NCBI RefSeq assembly: GCF_947498825.1 | Contig: NZ_CANMLV010000013.1 | Location: 62,001-126,000, forward strand | Origin: an uncultured Cedecea sp. | GTDB lineage: Bacteria > Pseudomonadota > Gammaproteobacteria > Enterobacterales > Enterobacteriaceae | Reading direction: 5' to 3' | Length of the DNA: 64,000 bases | In this document: positions 29,038-38,125 of the stretch, piece by piece | Layout: each line of letters begins with the position of its first letter | How positions within the stretch are numbered: the first letter of the stretch is position 1 | The notes under the pieces: generated by a model | Database searches by the model: none | The model's input: only the letters and a program-made list of their open reading frames with translations | Told to the model about the DNA's origin: nothing | Program-made: the position numbers and the translations under genes

Positions 29038-30057
29038 TTATTTCTTATGGCGTATACGCGGGTTCACCACGCCGTATAACAAATCAACCAGTAAGTTGAC
29101 CAAAATAATCATGGTCGCTACCAGTAAGACTCCGCCCTGTACTACCGGATAATCACGGCGCTGTAGAGCTTCTATCAGCCAGCGTCCAAGACCCGGCCAG
29201 GAGAAGATGGTTTCCGTCAGAATCGCACCACCCAGCATGGTACCGACCTGCAGACCGATAACGGTAACGACAGGTAACATGGCATTACGCAAGGCATGAA
29301 CGACAATCACGCGTAAACGGGTTAAACCTTTGGCACGTGCGGTACGAATATAATCTTCGCTCAGAACCTCAAGCATTGAAGAACGGGTCATACGGACGAT
29401 AACCGCCAGTGGGATCGTCCCCAGCACGATGGCAGGTAAAATAATATGCTCAAGGGCATCGATAAAGTCACCGGACTCACCCCAAATAGCTGTGTCCAGT
29501 AACATAAAACCGGTTAGCGGGTTAGAGTCATCAAGGAAAATTATGTCACTGACTCGGCCAGATACCGGCGTCAGGTTTAACTGCACGGAAACCAGCATAA
29601 TCAGCATCATACCCCACCAGAAGATAGGCATGGAGTAGCCGGTGAGTGCGATACTGACCGCAGTATGATCGAAAATGGACCCGCGCTTAACCGCAGCCAG
29701 TACGCCCACTGGGACACCGACAGCGACAGCAAAAATCATGGCACAGACGCCAAGTTCCATGGTGGCCTGTAATCGCGGCACAAACTCATCCCAGACCGGG
29801 ATGCGGCTTTTTAACGAAATGCCTAAGTCACCATGCATTACACCCCAAATATAATGGATGTATTGCTTCCACATGGGCTGATCAAGGCCAAGCTCCGCCA
29901 GTAACTGGGCGTGACGCTCAGGAGAAAGACCGCGCTCTCCGGCCATTATCATCACCGGGTCACCGGGGATCATATGAACGAAAGCGAAAGTCAGTAAGGT
30001 AATACCTATAAACGTGGGAATAACTAATCCCAGTTTTCGGAGGATGAACTGCAGCAT
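29038..30057 (-). CDS. dppB: Dipeptide ABC importer permease DppB
   Basis: DppB (339 aa) is the other permease. From the ATG at 30057 it reads MLQFILRKLGLVIPTFIGIT, the E. coli N terminus and length; the open frame upstream to 30108 adds 17 residues with no match. The family motifs HMIPGDPVMIMAGERG and ETIFSWPGLGRWLIEALQRRD are present. Between it and dppA lie a hairpin and a palindromic repeat. Confidence 0.96.
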   Translation of the reverse strand: MLQFILRKLGLVIPTFIGITLLTFAFVHMIPGDPVMIMAGERGLSPERHAQLLAELGLDQPMWKQYIHYIWGVMHGDLGISLKSRIPVWDEFVPRLQATMELGVCAMIFAVAVGVPVGVLAAVKRGSIFDHTAVSIALTGYSMPIFWWGMMLIMLVSVQLNLTPVSGRVSDIIFLDDSNPLTGFMLLDTAIWGESGDFIDALEHIILPAIVLGTIPLAVIVRMTRSSMLEVLSEDYIRTARAKGLTRLRVIVVHALRNAMLPVVTVIGLQVGTMLGGAILTETIFSWPGLGRWLIEALQRRDYPVVQGGVLLVATMIILVNLLVDLLYGVVNPRIRHKK

Positions 30058-30124
30058 ATCCCGGATTCTCTTTAGTGACAGGCCATTGAAAATATTGCCT
30101 GTCTGCATTACTCAAAAATTGATT

Positions 30125-30149
30125 ACCCCCTTCCCACAGAGAAGGGGGT
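30125..30149 (-). other. Hairpin between dppA and dppB
   Basis: ACCCCCTTC and GAAGGGGGT form a perfect nine-base-pair GC-rich stem with a seven-base loop, about 100 bases after the dppA stop and 68 bases before dppB. Binding-protein genes of ABC importers are commonly followed by such a stem, which raises binding-protein expression over the membrane subunits by protecting the upstream mRNA or attenuating read-through. There is no U tract on the transcript strand. Confidence 0.7.
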
Positions 30150-30235
30150 ATATATACCCGGTATCCTTCAAGTTGCTTGAGTGTTGTTGCAGTGAGGACT
30201 GCGGGCTACAAGCAACTCGATTTATTCAGGGCATA
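30150..30235. repeat. Dispersed imperfect palindromic repeat, copy 3
   Basis: The ends TATCCTTCAAGTTGCTTGAG and CTACAAGCAACTCGATTTAT form the same imperfect palindrome as copies 1 and 2. This copy lies inside the dpp operon between dppA and dppB, next to the GC-rich hairpin, so it is transcribed. Confidence 0.8.
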
Positions 30236-30246
30236 GCAGGTTATTT

Positions 30247-31857
30247 TTATTTTTCGATTGAGACGTTATCAAAGTGGTGTTTGCCCAATGGATCAACCAC
30301 ATACCCTTTTACTTCTTTACGAACTGGCTCATAGACAGTTGAGTGAGCGATGATCAAGGCTGGTGCTTGTTCATTCATCACGACCTGAGCCTGTTTGTAC
30401 AGCTCAACACGTTTCTCGTGGTTATCCGTGGAACGTGCAGGAAGAATGATTTCTTCAAATGGCTGGTAGCACCAGCGAGAGTAGTTAGAACCTTGTTGTG
30501 CCGCAGCGCAGCTAAACAGCGTACCGAAGAAGTTATCCGGATCCCCATTATCGCCGGTCCAGCCCATCATAACCGCATCGTGCTCACCTGCTTTAGCGCG
30601 TTTGAGGTACTCACCCCACTCATAGGTGACGATATTGGCTTTAACACCCACTTTCGCCCAGTCAGCCTGAATCATCTCAGCCATACGACGGGCATTTGGG
30701 TTGTACGGACGCTGAACAGGCATTGCCCACAGATCAACGGTGAAACCATCAGCCAGACCTGCTTCTTTCAGCAGTGCTTTCGCTTTTTCTGGATCGTAGT
30801 TGTAGTCTTTCACATCATCGTTATAGCCCCACATGGTTGGTGGGATCAGGTTTTTAGCCGATGTACCGGCACCCTGATATACCGCATTGATGATGGCGTC
30901 TTTATTCACCGCATAAGACAGTGCCTGACGTACTTTTACGTTATCAAACGGTTTTTTCTCGGTATTAAACGAGACATAACCCACGTTCAGGCCCGCCTGC
31001 TCTTTCAGGTCGACATTCTTATCTTCTTTCAGACGCGCGATATCGGCTGGGTTTGGATAAGGCATAACCTGGCATTCGTTTTTCTGCAGTTTTGCATAAC
31101 GCACAGAGGCATCTGGGGTAATCGAGAAGACCAGACGGTCAATCTGTGGTTTGGTGCCCCAGTAACCCGGGAAAGCTTTGTACAGAATACGGGAGTCTTT
31201 CTGGTATTGCTGTAACTGGAATGGACCGGTACCGATTGGGTTCAGGTCAATTTTCTCAGGGGTACCCGCTTTCATCATGTTATCGGCATATTCTTTAGAA
31301 AGAATAGAGGCAAAGTCCATGGCGAGGTCAGCAAGGAAAGGTGCTTCTGGACGAGCGAGAACGAATTGAACGGTATTATCGTCAACCTTTTTCACTTCAG
31401 TGATAAGGTTCGGTAAGTCCATACCGATGAAGTATTCGTAGCTGCCACCAGAAACTTTATGGTACGGGTTTTCCGGGTTCTTCTGGCGATCAAATGAGAA
31501 CACGACATCGTCTGCGTTCATATCGCGGGTGGGTTTAAAGTCTTTATTATCCTGCCATTTTACGCCCGGGCGCAGATGGAAAGTATAGGTTTTGCCATCT
31601 TCACTGATTTCCCATTTCTCAGCAAGGCCAGGAACGATTTCAGTGGTGCCGGTTTTAAACTCTACCAGACGGTTATAAATCGGTACTGAGCTGGCGTCAT
31701 AAGTGGTGCCAGAGGTAAAGAGCTGAGGGTTAAAGCCTTCAGGAGAACCTTCTGAACAATAAACCAGAGTATTAGCTTGTACGCTTGCTGCAACGGTCAG
31801 AGCAACAAGGCTCAGGCCAAATTTCAGCATCCCTGACTTCTTCAAGGAGATAGGCAT
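30247..31857 (-). CDS. dppA: Periplasmic dipeptide-binding protein DppA
   Basis: DppA (536 aa, E. coli 535) binds dipeptides and heme in the periplasm and also serves as a chemoreceptor ligand carrier. It has a 28-residue signal peptide ending ASVQAN, then the near-identical mature start TLVYCSEGSPEGFNPQLF. The C terminus VVDPLGKHHFDNVSIEK matches too. It is the first gene of dppABCDF; the promoter should be in the 624-base upstream gap. Confidence 0.98.
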   Translation of the reverse strand: MPISLKKSGMLKFGLSLVALTVAASVQANTLVYCSEGSPEGFNPQLFTSGTTYDASSVPIYNRLVEFKTGTTEIVPGLAEKWEISEDGKTYTFHLRPGVKWQDNKDFKPTRDMNADDVVFSFDRQKNPENPYHKVSGGSYEYFIGMDLPNLITEVKKVDDNTVQFVLARPEAPFLADLAMDFASILSKEYADNMMKAGTPEKIDLNPIGTGPFQLQQYQKDSRILYKAFPGYWGTKPQIDRLVFSITPDASVRYAKLQKNECQVMPYPNPADIARLKEDKNVDLKEQAGLNVGYVSFNTEKKPFDNVKVRQALSYAVNKDAIINAVYQGAGTSAKNLIPPTMWGYNDDVKDYNYDPEKAKALLKEAGLADGFTVDLWAMPVQRPYNPNARRMAEMIQADWAKVGVKANIVTYEWGEYLKRAKAGEHDAVMMGWTGDNGDPDNFFGTLFSCAAAQQGSNYSRWCYQPFEEIILPARSTDNHEKRVELYKQAQVVMNEQAPALIIAHSTVYEPVRKEVKGYVVDPLGKHHFDNVSIEK

Positions 31858-32481
31858 TATTTTGCTCCAATTGTGTGTGGTGTTGTATTGCTATTCACCG
31901 CTAACCATTGTTATTTATTTGTGGTCGATACGGTATACCCGAAGGCGATAAAGAGGCAGCTATTCCTATTGCGTGTAATACAGGAAAGCAGCGCAGACAG
32001 TTTGTGCATGGCCTCTATTGCCCTACAATCTGTCAATAGATGATACAAACGTCAATAAGGTGAGTGGGGATTTACCTTCTGGATGAGATTGTGCTGGCAA
32101 AGATTAAAAAAACTTTTCGCTGTGATTTACAGTGATGAACATTGTGCTATACGCTATTGGTGGTTTTTTATTTCAGTTTATTGCAATAGGTTAGTTAAAA
32201 TAACTGTTTTCATCAGTAGTAAATTTTGTGTTAAATGACGAATTGTTGAACGATTAGATTTGTGATCTGCGTCGCTTCCAGTAATAAATGCTGTGGCGAG
32301 TCATAAACAGTGAAGTAAACGACCAAAGATAGCGATAACAAAATCCGATGATATATAGCGGCTGTGATGTGATAAACATGGTCAGCCATCGTATTTCAGG
32401 TTGCGCAAATGTTACCGGTAGAAATTTACCGAATCACATCTTCGGGCTATGTGATTCGGCTGTCTGAACCGGTGTCAGAAT
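31858..32481. other. Intergenic region between dppA and eptB
   Basis: No gene was seen. In E. coli the tRNA-Pro gene proK lies here; no cloverleaf or tRNA-Pro sequence is visible in this window. The region must hold the dppA promoter and is AT-rich from about 32100 to 32240. The eptB terminator hairpin is at its far end. Confidence 0.55.
32429..32459 (-). terminator. Terminator after eptB
   Basis: CCGAATCACA and TGTGATTCGG form a perfect ten-base-pair stem around an eleven-base loop, about 23 bases past the eptB stop on the minus strand, followed by TAAATTT. Confidence 0.75.
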
Positions 32482-34161
32482 TTACTGGGTGGGGCTATTA
32501 TCAGGAATATGGCACCAGTTATTATTCTGATTAATTCCCCCATCAGGTGAGGTATAGCCTAAACAACCGAGAATGGAGTCGTAAAGTTCAACATGACGGT
32601 GTGAGGCTTGTTTACTGGCCTGTTCCTGTAAATGTTCAAAGGCGAGTTTATTTTTCGGATTCTCAAGAAATTTGTCTGATGCCCAAACCATAAGCGGTAC
32701 CCGGAACTGTTCAGGTGGCGCCATATGACGAGGCGTGCCGTGCAGATGCGTTGACTCGCTGATTGATTCGCCATGGTCGGAAGCATAGAAAACAATGGCC
32801 CGTTTATCACGCAGTTCGTCAAGTACGCTGCTGATCATGGTATCGATATAGAGTACGGAGTTATCGAAGGCGTTGATCAGCGACTCCTTTGAACAACCGT
32901 TATCAATACTGACGCATTCTGGCGTCCACTTCGCGAAGCTGCGCGGATAGCGCTGAACGTAGGAGAAGTGAGAGCCTTTGGTATGCAGAATAATCAGATG
33001 TTTACCCTCAGGATGTTGCTTCAGGGATTGACTGACCTCATCGATTAACAGCATGTCATCAACGGTTTTGCCGTGATTACGTGGATTCGCGGCAATTTCC
33101 TCGCGGAAGGCGAAACTATCTGGCATGGCATTTTTGTAAAACCAGACTTCACTTTGCATGGCGTAAATATTGGAGCTAAAGCCCAGCTGTTTCAGTACAG
33201 AAAAGACATTCTGTTCTTTTAGCGTACGCTGTGGGTTATCAGAAGTACCTCCTTCGCGTACAAACATACAACGCAGTGATAGCTTGGTCGCAGTATCACA
33301 AGACTCACCGCGGAAGGCGACCAGATTCTTTTCCTGGGATAGTTTAGGTGTGGTATCACGCTCGTAACCTAACATTCCCATATGATCCCAGCGCGTCGTT
33401 TCGCCGATAATAAAGACCACATAGGTGTCGTCAATATTCTCTGGCGCAACGTAACTGAATTTCTTCGCCGGATTTAACAGGGATTGGTTATCGCCAGACT
33501 CATCGGCTTTAGCCCAGGCATAAAGCCCCAAGGCTGATACCCAGTTCGACGGAAGATAAGAGTTAGCGACAACACCGCCGTAGCTGGCTGTATCAATGGT
33601 TGTACCATGTTCACTTTTGTCCTGTAATTCACTTAACAGGCGTAAAGGGCCCCAGACCAGCAGAACTGTACATAAAATAATGGCAATATTTTTGATGCGC
33701 TGGCCGGGCACAATAAGCTGCCTGATAAGCGTATTGTAGGAATTATTACGCCAGATCATATAAACCGGCAGCGCGCTAACCAGCACAATCCAGAGAATAA
33801 ACTTATAGCCAACGACTTCTTTTGACAGGTCAATATCGGTCGTCATCACTGAAACTACGATGCCGTAACCAATCACGACATTCAGAAAAGTCATATAGTA
33901 GCTGGCAGCAACGGAAATAACGACGACGAGAGTGGCGAGAATTCGCCAGACAGTACGTCCAAAAAGAGACAGGATGCGTAACAGAAAGAAGGTCACGAGT
34001 ACACAAGCCATGACCTCTGTCACTGCTGATAATTCTTTCCAGACAATCAATGTTTCAGCGCTGAATCGTTGATAAAAAACTGTGATATTTAGAAGTAATC
34101 CAACATACAGGGCGAGCAGGAAACACAATTTCTGATGACTAATTGATTTAATCTTATTCAT
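32482..34161 (-). CDS. eptB: Kdo phosphoethanolamine transferase EptB
   Basis: EptB (559 aa, E. coli 563) transfers phosphoethanolamine from phosphatidylethanolamine to the outer Kdo of lipopolysaccharide. The first 170 residues contain about five membrane segments. The periplasmic sulfatase-like domain has the metal motif GETTRWDHMGMLGYERDTTP, the nucleophile-threonine region CDTATKLSLRCM, and ASDHGESISESTHLHGTPR. The C terminus GCLGYTSPDGGINQNNNWCH matches E. coli. In E. coli eptB is controlled by the MgrR small RNA; no such gene lies here. It is divergent from tag. Confidence 0.96.
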   Translation of the reverse strand: MNKIKSISHQKLCFLLALYVGLLLNITVFYQRFSAETLIVWKELSAVTEVMACVLVTFFLLRILSLFGRTVWRILATLVVVISVAASYYMTFLNVVIGYGIVVSVMTTDIDLSKEVVGYKFILWIVLVSALPVYMIWRNNSYNTLIRQLIVPGQRIKNIAIILCTVLLVWGPLRLLSELQDKSEHGTTIDTASYGGVVANSYLPSNWVSALGLYAWAKADESGDNQSLLNPAKKFSYVAPENIDDTYVVFIIGETTRWDHMGMLGYERDTTPKLSQEKNLVAFRGESCDTATKLSLRCMFVREGGTSDNPQRTLKEQNVFSVLKQLGFSSNIYAMQSEVWFYKNAMPDSFAFREEIAANPRNHGKTVDDMLLIDEVSQSLKQHPEGKHLIILHTKGSHFSYVQRYPRSFAKWTPECVSIDNGCSKESLINAFDNSVLYIDTMISSVLDELRDKRAIVFYASDHGESISESTHLHGTPRHMAPPEQFRVPLMVWASDKFLENPKNKLAFEHLQEQASKQASHRHVELYDSILGCLGYTSPDGGINQNNNWCHIPDNSPTQ

Positions 34162-34401
34162 TTAGGGCATTTGCAGACCAGAACGGGAAGTGTGGTTTCG
34201 ACCATAGCGAATAGATAAAGTTCTTACTAGCTCCAGTAAATGCCGAAAACCCGGCAATACGTGAAAAAAAACATGTTTAGTCGCCAGTAAAAAGAGTCTG
34301 GTATTCGATATCAGTTTATTATTTATACCTATTTTATTCAGAGATAGCCTGGCCGGTCCTCAGTATAAAACCTGAGTAAATTTATTGTAAGGAATTGAAA
34401 G

Positions 34402-34965
34402 ATGGAACGTTGTGGATGGGTAACAGCAGATCCCTTGTACCTTGCATATCATGATCTTGAATGGGGTATCGTCATTCGTGACAGGCAAAAATTATTTGAA
34501 ATGATCTGCCTGGAAGGGCAGCAAGCGGGGCTTTCCTGGATAACTATCCTTAAAAAGCGCGAGAACTACCGCCAATGTTTTCACCAATTCTCCCCTGAGT
34601 TGGTCGCTCAAATGACTTCTGATGATATCGATAATCTGTTGCAGAATGCCGGCATTATTCGGCATCGCGGTAAAATTGAAGCCATTATTAATAATGCCAA
34701 AGCGTTACTGGTTATGGAGGAAAACGGCGAAGATTTCCCGACACTCGTCTGGTCATTTGTGAATAATGTGCCTGTGGTGACGCATCCCGTACATTCCTCT
34801 GAGATACCTGCGAAAACGGAAGCTTCTGAGGCCTTGTCCCGTGCGCTAAAGTTAAGGGGGTTTAAGTTCGTAGGTGCGACCATCTGCTATGCTTTTATGC
34901 AGGCTTGTGGACTGGTTAACGATCATGTTATTGGATGTTTTTGCCATCAGGATAAACCAGAATGA
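34402..34965 (+). CDS. tag: DNA-3-methyladenine glycosylase I
   Basis: Tag (187 aa) removes 3-methyladenine from alkylated DNA. The zinc-binding residues are present at both ends (MERCGWV with YHDLEWG, and VNDHVIGCFCH), and the helix-hairpin-helix region around NAGIIRHRGKIEAIINNA matches E. coli Tag. AAGGA lies about seven bases before the ATG. Its stop overlaps the yiaC start as ATGA, the same pairing as in E. coli. Confidence 0.97.
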   Translation: MERCGWVTADPLYLAYHDLEWGIVIRDRQKLFEMICLEGQQAGLSWITILKKRENYRQCFHQFSPELVAQMTSDDIDNLLQNAGIIRHRGKIEAIINNAKALLVMEENGEDFPTLVWSFVNNVPVVTHPVHSSEIPAKTEASEALSRALKLRGFKFVGATICYAFMQACGLVNDHVIGCFCHQDKPE

Positions 34966-35399
34966 TCCTTCCCTTTAAGCCACATCAGCTGGATGCTCTG
35001 ATGAGCCTGTGGCTGGACAGTACTATCAGCGGGCATCCGTTTATTGACCCAGGTTATTGGCATGACAGTTGTTCAGTCGTCCGTGATGTCTATATTCCCC
35101 ATTCAGAAACGTGGGTATATATGCAAGAGGATAAGCTGATTGGGTTTATCAGCATCATTGAGCAGCAATTTATTGGCGCGCTTTTTGTTGACTCCTCTTA
35201 TACAGGAAACGGCATCGGAGGCCAGTTGTTGAAACATGCTCAGTCTCGCTATTCCGCTTTAAGTCTTGAGGTTTATCAGAAAAATCAACAGGCTGTTCAT
35301 TTCTATCATCATCTGGGGTTTCGTATAGAAGAGGCGGCCTGGCAGAGTGAAACTCAGCATCCGACTTGGATTATGTGCTGGAAGAAAAACGAAAAATAA
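34962..35399 (+). CDS. yiaC: GNAT N-acetyltransferase YiaC
   Basis: YiaC (145 aa) is a GNAT acetyltransferase, reported in E. coli as a protein lysine acetyltransferase. The acetyl-CoA-binding motif is SSYTGNGIGGQLLKHAQSRY, and the segment LEVYQKNQQAVHFYHHLGFR is the usual motif B. It is translationally coupled to tag and likely expressed with it. Confidence 0.92.
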   Translation: MILPFKPHQLDALMSLWLDSTISGHPFIDPGYWHDSCSVVRDVYIPHSETWVYMQEDKLIGFISIIEQQFIGALFVDSSYTGNGIGGQLLKHAQSRYSALSLEVYQKNQQAVHFYHHLGFRIEEAAWQSETQHPTWIMCWKKNEK

Positions 35400-35512
35400 C
35401 CCTTATCTTTTTCTGATGGCGATTTATCAGAATACTTCCCTGAATTATTTTTTGATTTTTTTTCATAATGAAACCCTGGTACAGTTCAAGCAGGACCATA
35501 GGGAAAAATAAA

Positions 35513-36175
35513 ATGAAAAAACGCGTTATAACAATTGCTGCTATCGTTTGCGCCACATTAGCGATTTCGGGTTGTACCACCAATCCTTATAGTGGTGAAA
35601 AGGAAGTAGGTAATTCAGCCATTGGAGCAGGGATCGGAACACTGGTTGGCGCTGGTGTAGGTGTGCTTTCCTCATCGAAAAAAGACCGTGGTAAAGGTGC
35701 GCTGATTGGTGCGGCGAGCGGTGCTGCACTGGGTGGCGGCATTGGCTATTACATGGATGTACAAGAAGCAAAATTACGTGAAAAAATGCGTGGTACCGGG
35801 GTGAGTGTTACCCGTAATGGTGACAATATTGTCCTTAACATGCCGAACAACGTGACCTTTGACAGTAGCAGTGCCACGCTGAAACCTGCGGGCGCTAACA
35901 CGCTGACCGGGGTAGCGATGGTTCTGAAAGAGTATCCAAAAACGGCGGTCAATGTTGCAGGTTATACAGACAGCACCGGCGGCGCTGAACTAAACCAGAA
36001 ATTATCACAACAGCGTGCTGATAGTGTAGCAAGCTCGCTGATTGTCCAGGGCGTAGCCGCTAACCGCCTCCGTACCATTGGTATGGGGCCAGCCAATCCT
36101 GTTGCGAGTAACAGTACAACAGAAGGAAAGGCACAAAATCGCCGGGTAGAAATTACGTTAAGTCCGCTTAGTTAA
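35513..36175 (+). CDS. yiaD: YiaD outer-membrane lipoprotein (OmpA-like)
   Basis: YiaD (220 aa, E. coli 219) starts at the ATG at 35513, giving MKKRVITIAAIVCATLAISG with the lipidated cysteine at residue 21. A glycine-rich region (GAGIGTLVGAGVGVL, GAASGAALGGGIGYY) precedes a C-terminal OmpA-like peptidoglycan-binding domain with VTFDSSSATLKPAG, GYTDSTGGAELNQKLSQQRA and NRRVEITL. It probably links the outer membrane to the wall. The open frame upstream of 35513 lacks a signal peptide and is not used. Confidence 0.94.
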   Translation: MKKRVITIAAIVCATLAISGCTTNPYSGEKEVGNSAIGAGIGTLVGAGVGVLSSSKKDRGKGALIGAASGAALGGGIGYYMDVQEAKLREKMRGTGVSVTRNGDNIVLNMPNNVTFDSSSATLKPAGANTLTGVAMVLKEYPKTAVNVAGYTDSTGGAELNQKLSQQRADSVASSLIVQGVAANRLRTIGMGPANPVASNSTTEGKAQNRRVEITLSPLS

Positions 36176-36184
36176 GTGTCTTAC

Positions 36185-36209
36185 TTGCCTCGGTGACATG
36201 CCGGGGCAA
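36185..36209 (+). terminator. Hairpin after yiaD
   Basis: TTGCCTCGG and CCGGGGCAA pair with one G-U around a seven-base loop, ten bases after the yiaD stop, followed by TCACTCTCTTTTG. A likely terminator. Confidence 0.65.
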
Positions 36210-36413
36210 TCACTCTCTTTTGTATTAGCCTGTCAGGCTGCTTTTCTTTTTGTTGTTACCCGCCGGGAATTCTCTTGGCTGACGGTGCTCATCGAAACAA
36301 TATCTCCTTATTGTTAGCCAAGGATAAAATGTTAACGCATTGCTGTATACTCCAGTGAGATAAGATGGTCCGGCGTCAAAATCATTACAGAAGGCGTCAT
36401 TGGGAGAGTTAGT

Positions 36414-37901
36414 TTGCGTGTTCGTCGTTCTCTTACGATAAAACAAATGGCGATGGTTGCGGCCGTTGCGGTGGTGTTTATCTTTGTTTTTATCGTCATT
36501 CAGCTCTTTTATTTCGTTCAACAGAACCGTAATGACACCATTTCCCGCATGGAAAATATGGCTGATTCGGTACGAATCCCGCTTGCCCAGGCGGTACTAA
36601 AAGCCGATATTCCACAGGCAGAAGAGGTTCTGGCCACACTTAAACCTGCCGGGATCCTTAGCCGAATTGACGTTGTTCTTCCTGACCAACTTCAAACGTT
36701 AGGGATAAGCTTTGTCCCGGAAGGGAAGATCCCTCGACTGGCTACCCGTTTATTTTCTCTCCCGGTTCAAGTGTCTCTGCCGCTTTATGCCCTTGGCCAG
36801 CCGGGGAACTCGCAGCCTTTAGCATTCCTGGTGTTACAGGCTGACTCACGATATCTCTATCGTTTTATTATCTCGACCTTATCGATACTGTTGACGACCT
36901 ACCTGCTACTGGCCTTGATTCTGACAGTGAGTATTAGCTGGTTTATTAATAGACTGGTTATCCATCCGATTCGTAGAGTAGCGCACGAACTGGATAACAT
37001 GAGCCTGCAAGGTATTGGCCCACATCAGTTAGAGATACCTGAATCTCACCAGGATGATGAAATAGGTATGCTGGTGCGCAGTTATAATCGTAATCAGCAG
37101 GCATGTTGCCAGGGGAAAACGGGTTATAGCGAACAGCCTTCTTTATTGGTAACAAAAAATAATCGTTTAGCAGGGTTCAGTGGCAGTGAATTTGCTATCT
37201 GGTTGCAGCCTCAGGTAAATATGTCGTCTGGTCAGGTTGTAGGTGCTGAAGTTTTGCTGCGTCAGCAACAGTCTGATGAGGTTTGGGCTTTACCAGAAGG
37301 GCTTATTGAACGCATTGAAGATTGCGGGTTGATGGTGACTGTCGGGAGTTGGGTGCTGGAAGAGTCATGTCGTGTGCTGTCTGTCTGGCAGCGGCGTGGC
37401 ATTATGATGCCGTTATCGGTCAATCTTTCTGTGCTGCAGTTAATGCATAAGGATATGGTGCCTGCCTTACTTAACTTGCTGGAACGATATCAGGTCGATC
37501 CTGCCACGCTGACGATTGAGATAACCGAAAGTCGTCGCATTGATGATCCACAAGTTGCCGCGAATATTTTGCGACCATTACACGACGCCGGGGTGCGTAT
37601 TGCTCTGGATGATTTTGGGATGGGCTATGCCTGCCTGCGCGACTTACATCATTTAAAATCAGTCCCGGTTGATATTTTAAAAATTGATAAGAGCTTTATT
37701 CAAGGACTACCCGGGGATGCGGCTATGGTTGAGGCTATCGTCACTCTGGCCAGGAGCTTGGGGTTGAAGATTGTTGCTGAAGGTATCGAGAATGCGCAGC
37801 AAAAAGATTGGCTGATTGCGCATGATGTGACCCATGCCCAGGGATATTTGTTCAGCCAGGCTCTGCCAGTGGCACAGTTTGAGTCTCGCTACCTGGATTA
37901 A
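36414..37901 (+). CDS. pdeK: YhjK-type cyclic-di-GMP phosphodiesterase lacking its GGDEF domain
   Basis: The 495-residue product matches E. coli YhjK/PdeK at both ends but is roughly 150-160 residues shorter. Residues 14-35 and 150-180 are membrane segments around a periplasmic domain, HAMP runs to about 229 ([16 protein letters not shown]), and the EAL domain starts near 258 ([16 protein letters not shown]). The middle GGDEF domain of YhjK is missing, replaced by about 28 unrelated residues. EAL catalytic motifs remain: [35 protein letters not shown] and AEGIEN. The start is TTG with GGGAG seven bases upstream. The reading frame is intact, so activity is possible. Confidence 0.85.
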   Translation: MRVRRSLTIKQMAMVAAVAVVFIFVFIVIQLFYFVQQNRNDTISRMENMADSVRIPLAQAVLKADIPQAEEVLATLKPAGILSRIDVVLPDQLQTLGISFVPEGKIPRLATRLFSLPVQVSLPLYALGQPGNSQPLAFLVLQADSRYLYRFIISTLSILLTTYLLLALILTVSISWFINRLVIHPIRRVAHELDNMSLQGIGPHQLEIPESHQDDEIGMLVRSYNRNQQACCQGKTGYSEQPSLLVTKNNRLAGFSGSEFAIWLQPQVNMSSGQVVGAEVLLRQQQSDEVWALPEGLIERIEDCGLMVTVGSWVLEESCRVLSVWQRRGIMMPLSVNLSVLQLMHKDMVPALLNLLERYQVDPATLTIEITESRRIDDPQVAANILRPLHDAGVRIALDDFGMGYACLRDLHHLKSVPVDILKIDKSFIQGLPGDAAMVEAIVTLARSLGLKIVAEGIENAQQKDWLIAHDVTHAQGYLFSQALPVAQFESRYLD

Positions 37902-38125
37902 CCGCCATATATGATAAATAATTCAAGTTGTTTACCGTACAGCCGAAGAAAACAGTGGGCGAAAATAAACGATATGATTCAGTAATCTGATACATAGGTT
38001 TATTTTTCATTTTCCTGGGGGACGTTTTCATAAATATGTGGTCGAACAAGTTAGTTTATGGCGACAGAGCACACATATCGCTCGCGGCATCTATTTTTTA
38101 ACCCGGATTGTTTTTAGGGGTTTAC

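Noticed and set aside
30343-31215. 290-codon plus-strand ORF opposite dppA
   Set aside because: Complement of dppA; length reflects codon bias of the real gene, not coding.
31858-32481. Searched for tRNA-Pro (proK) as in E. coli
   Set aside because: No tRNA-like arms or CCA end could be found.
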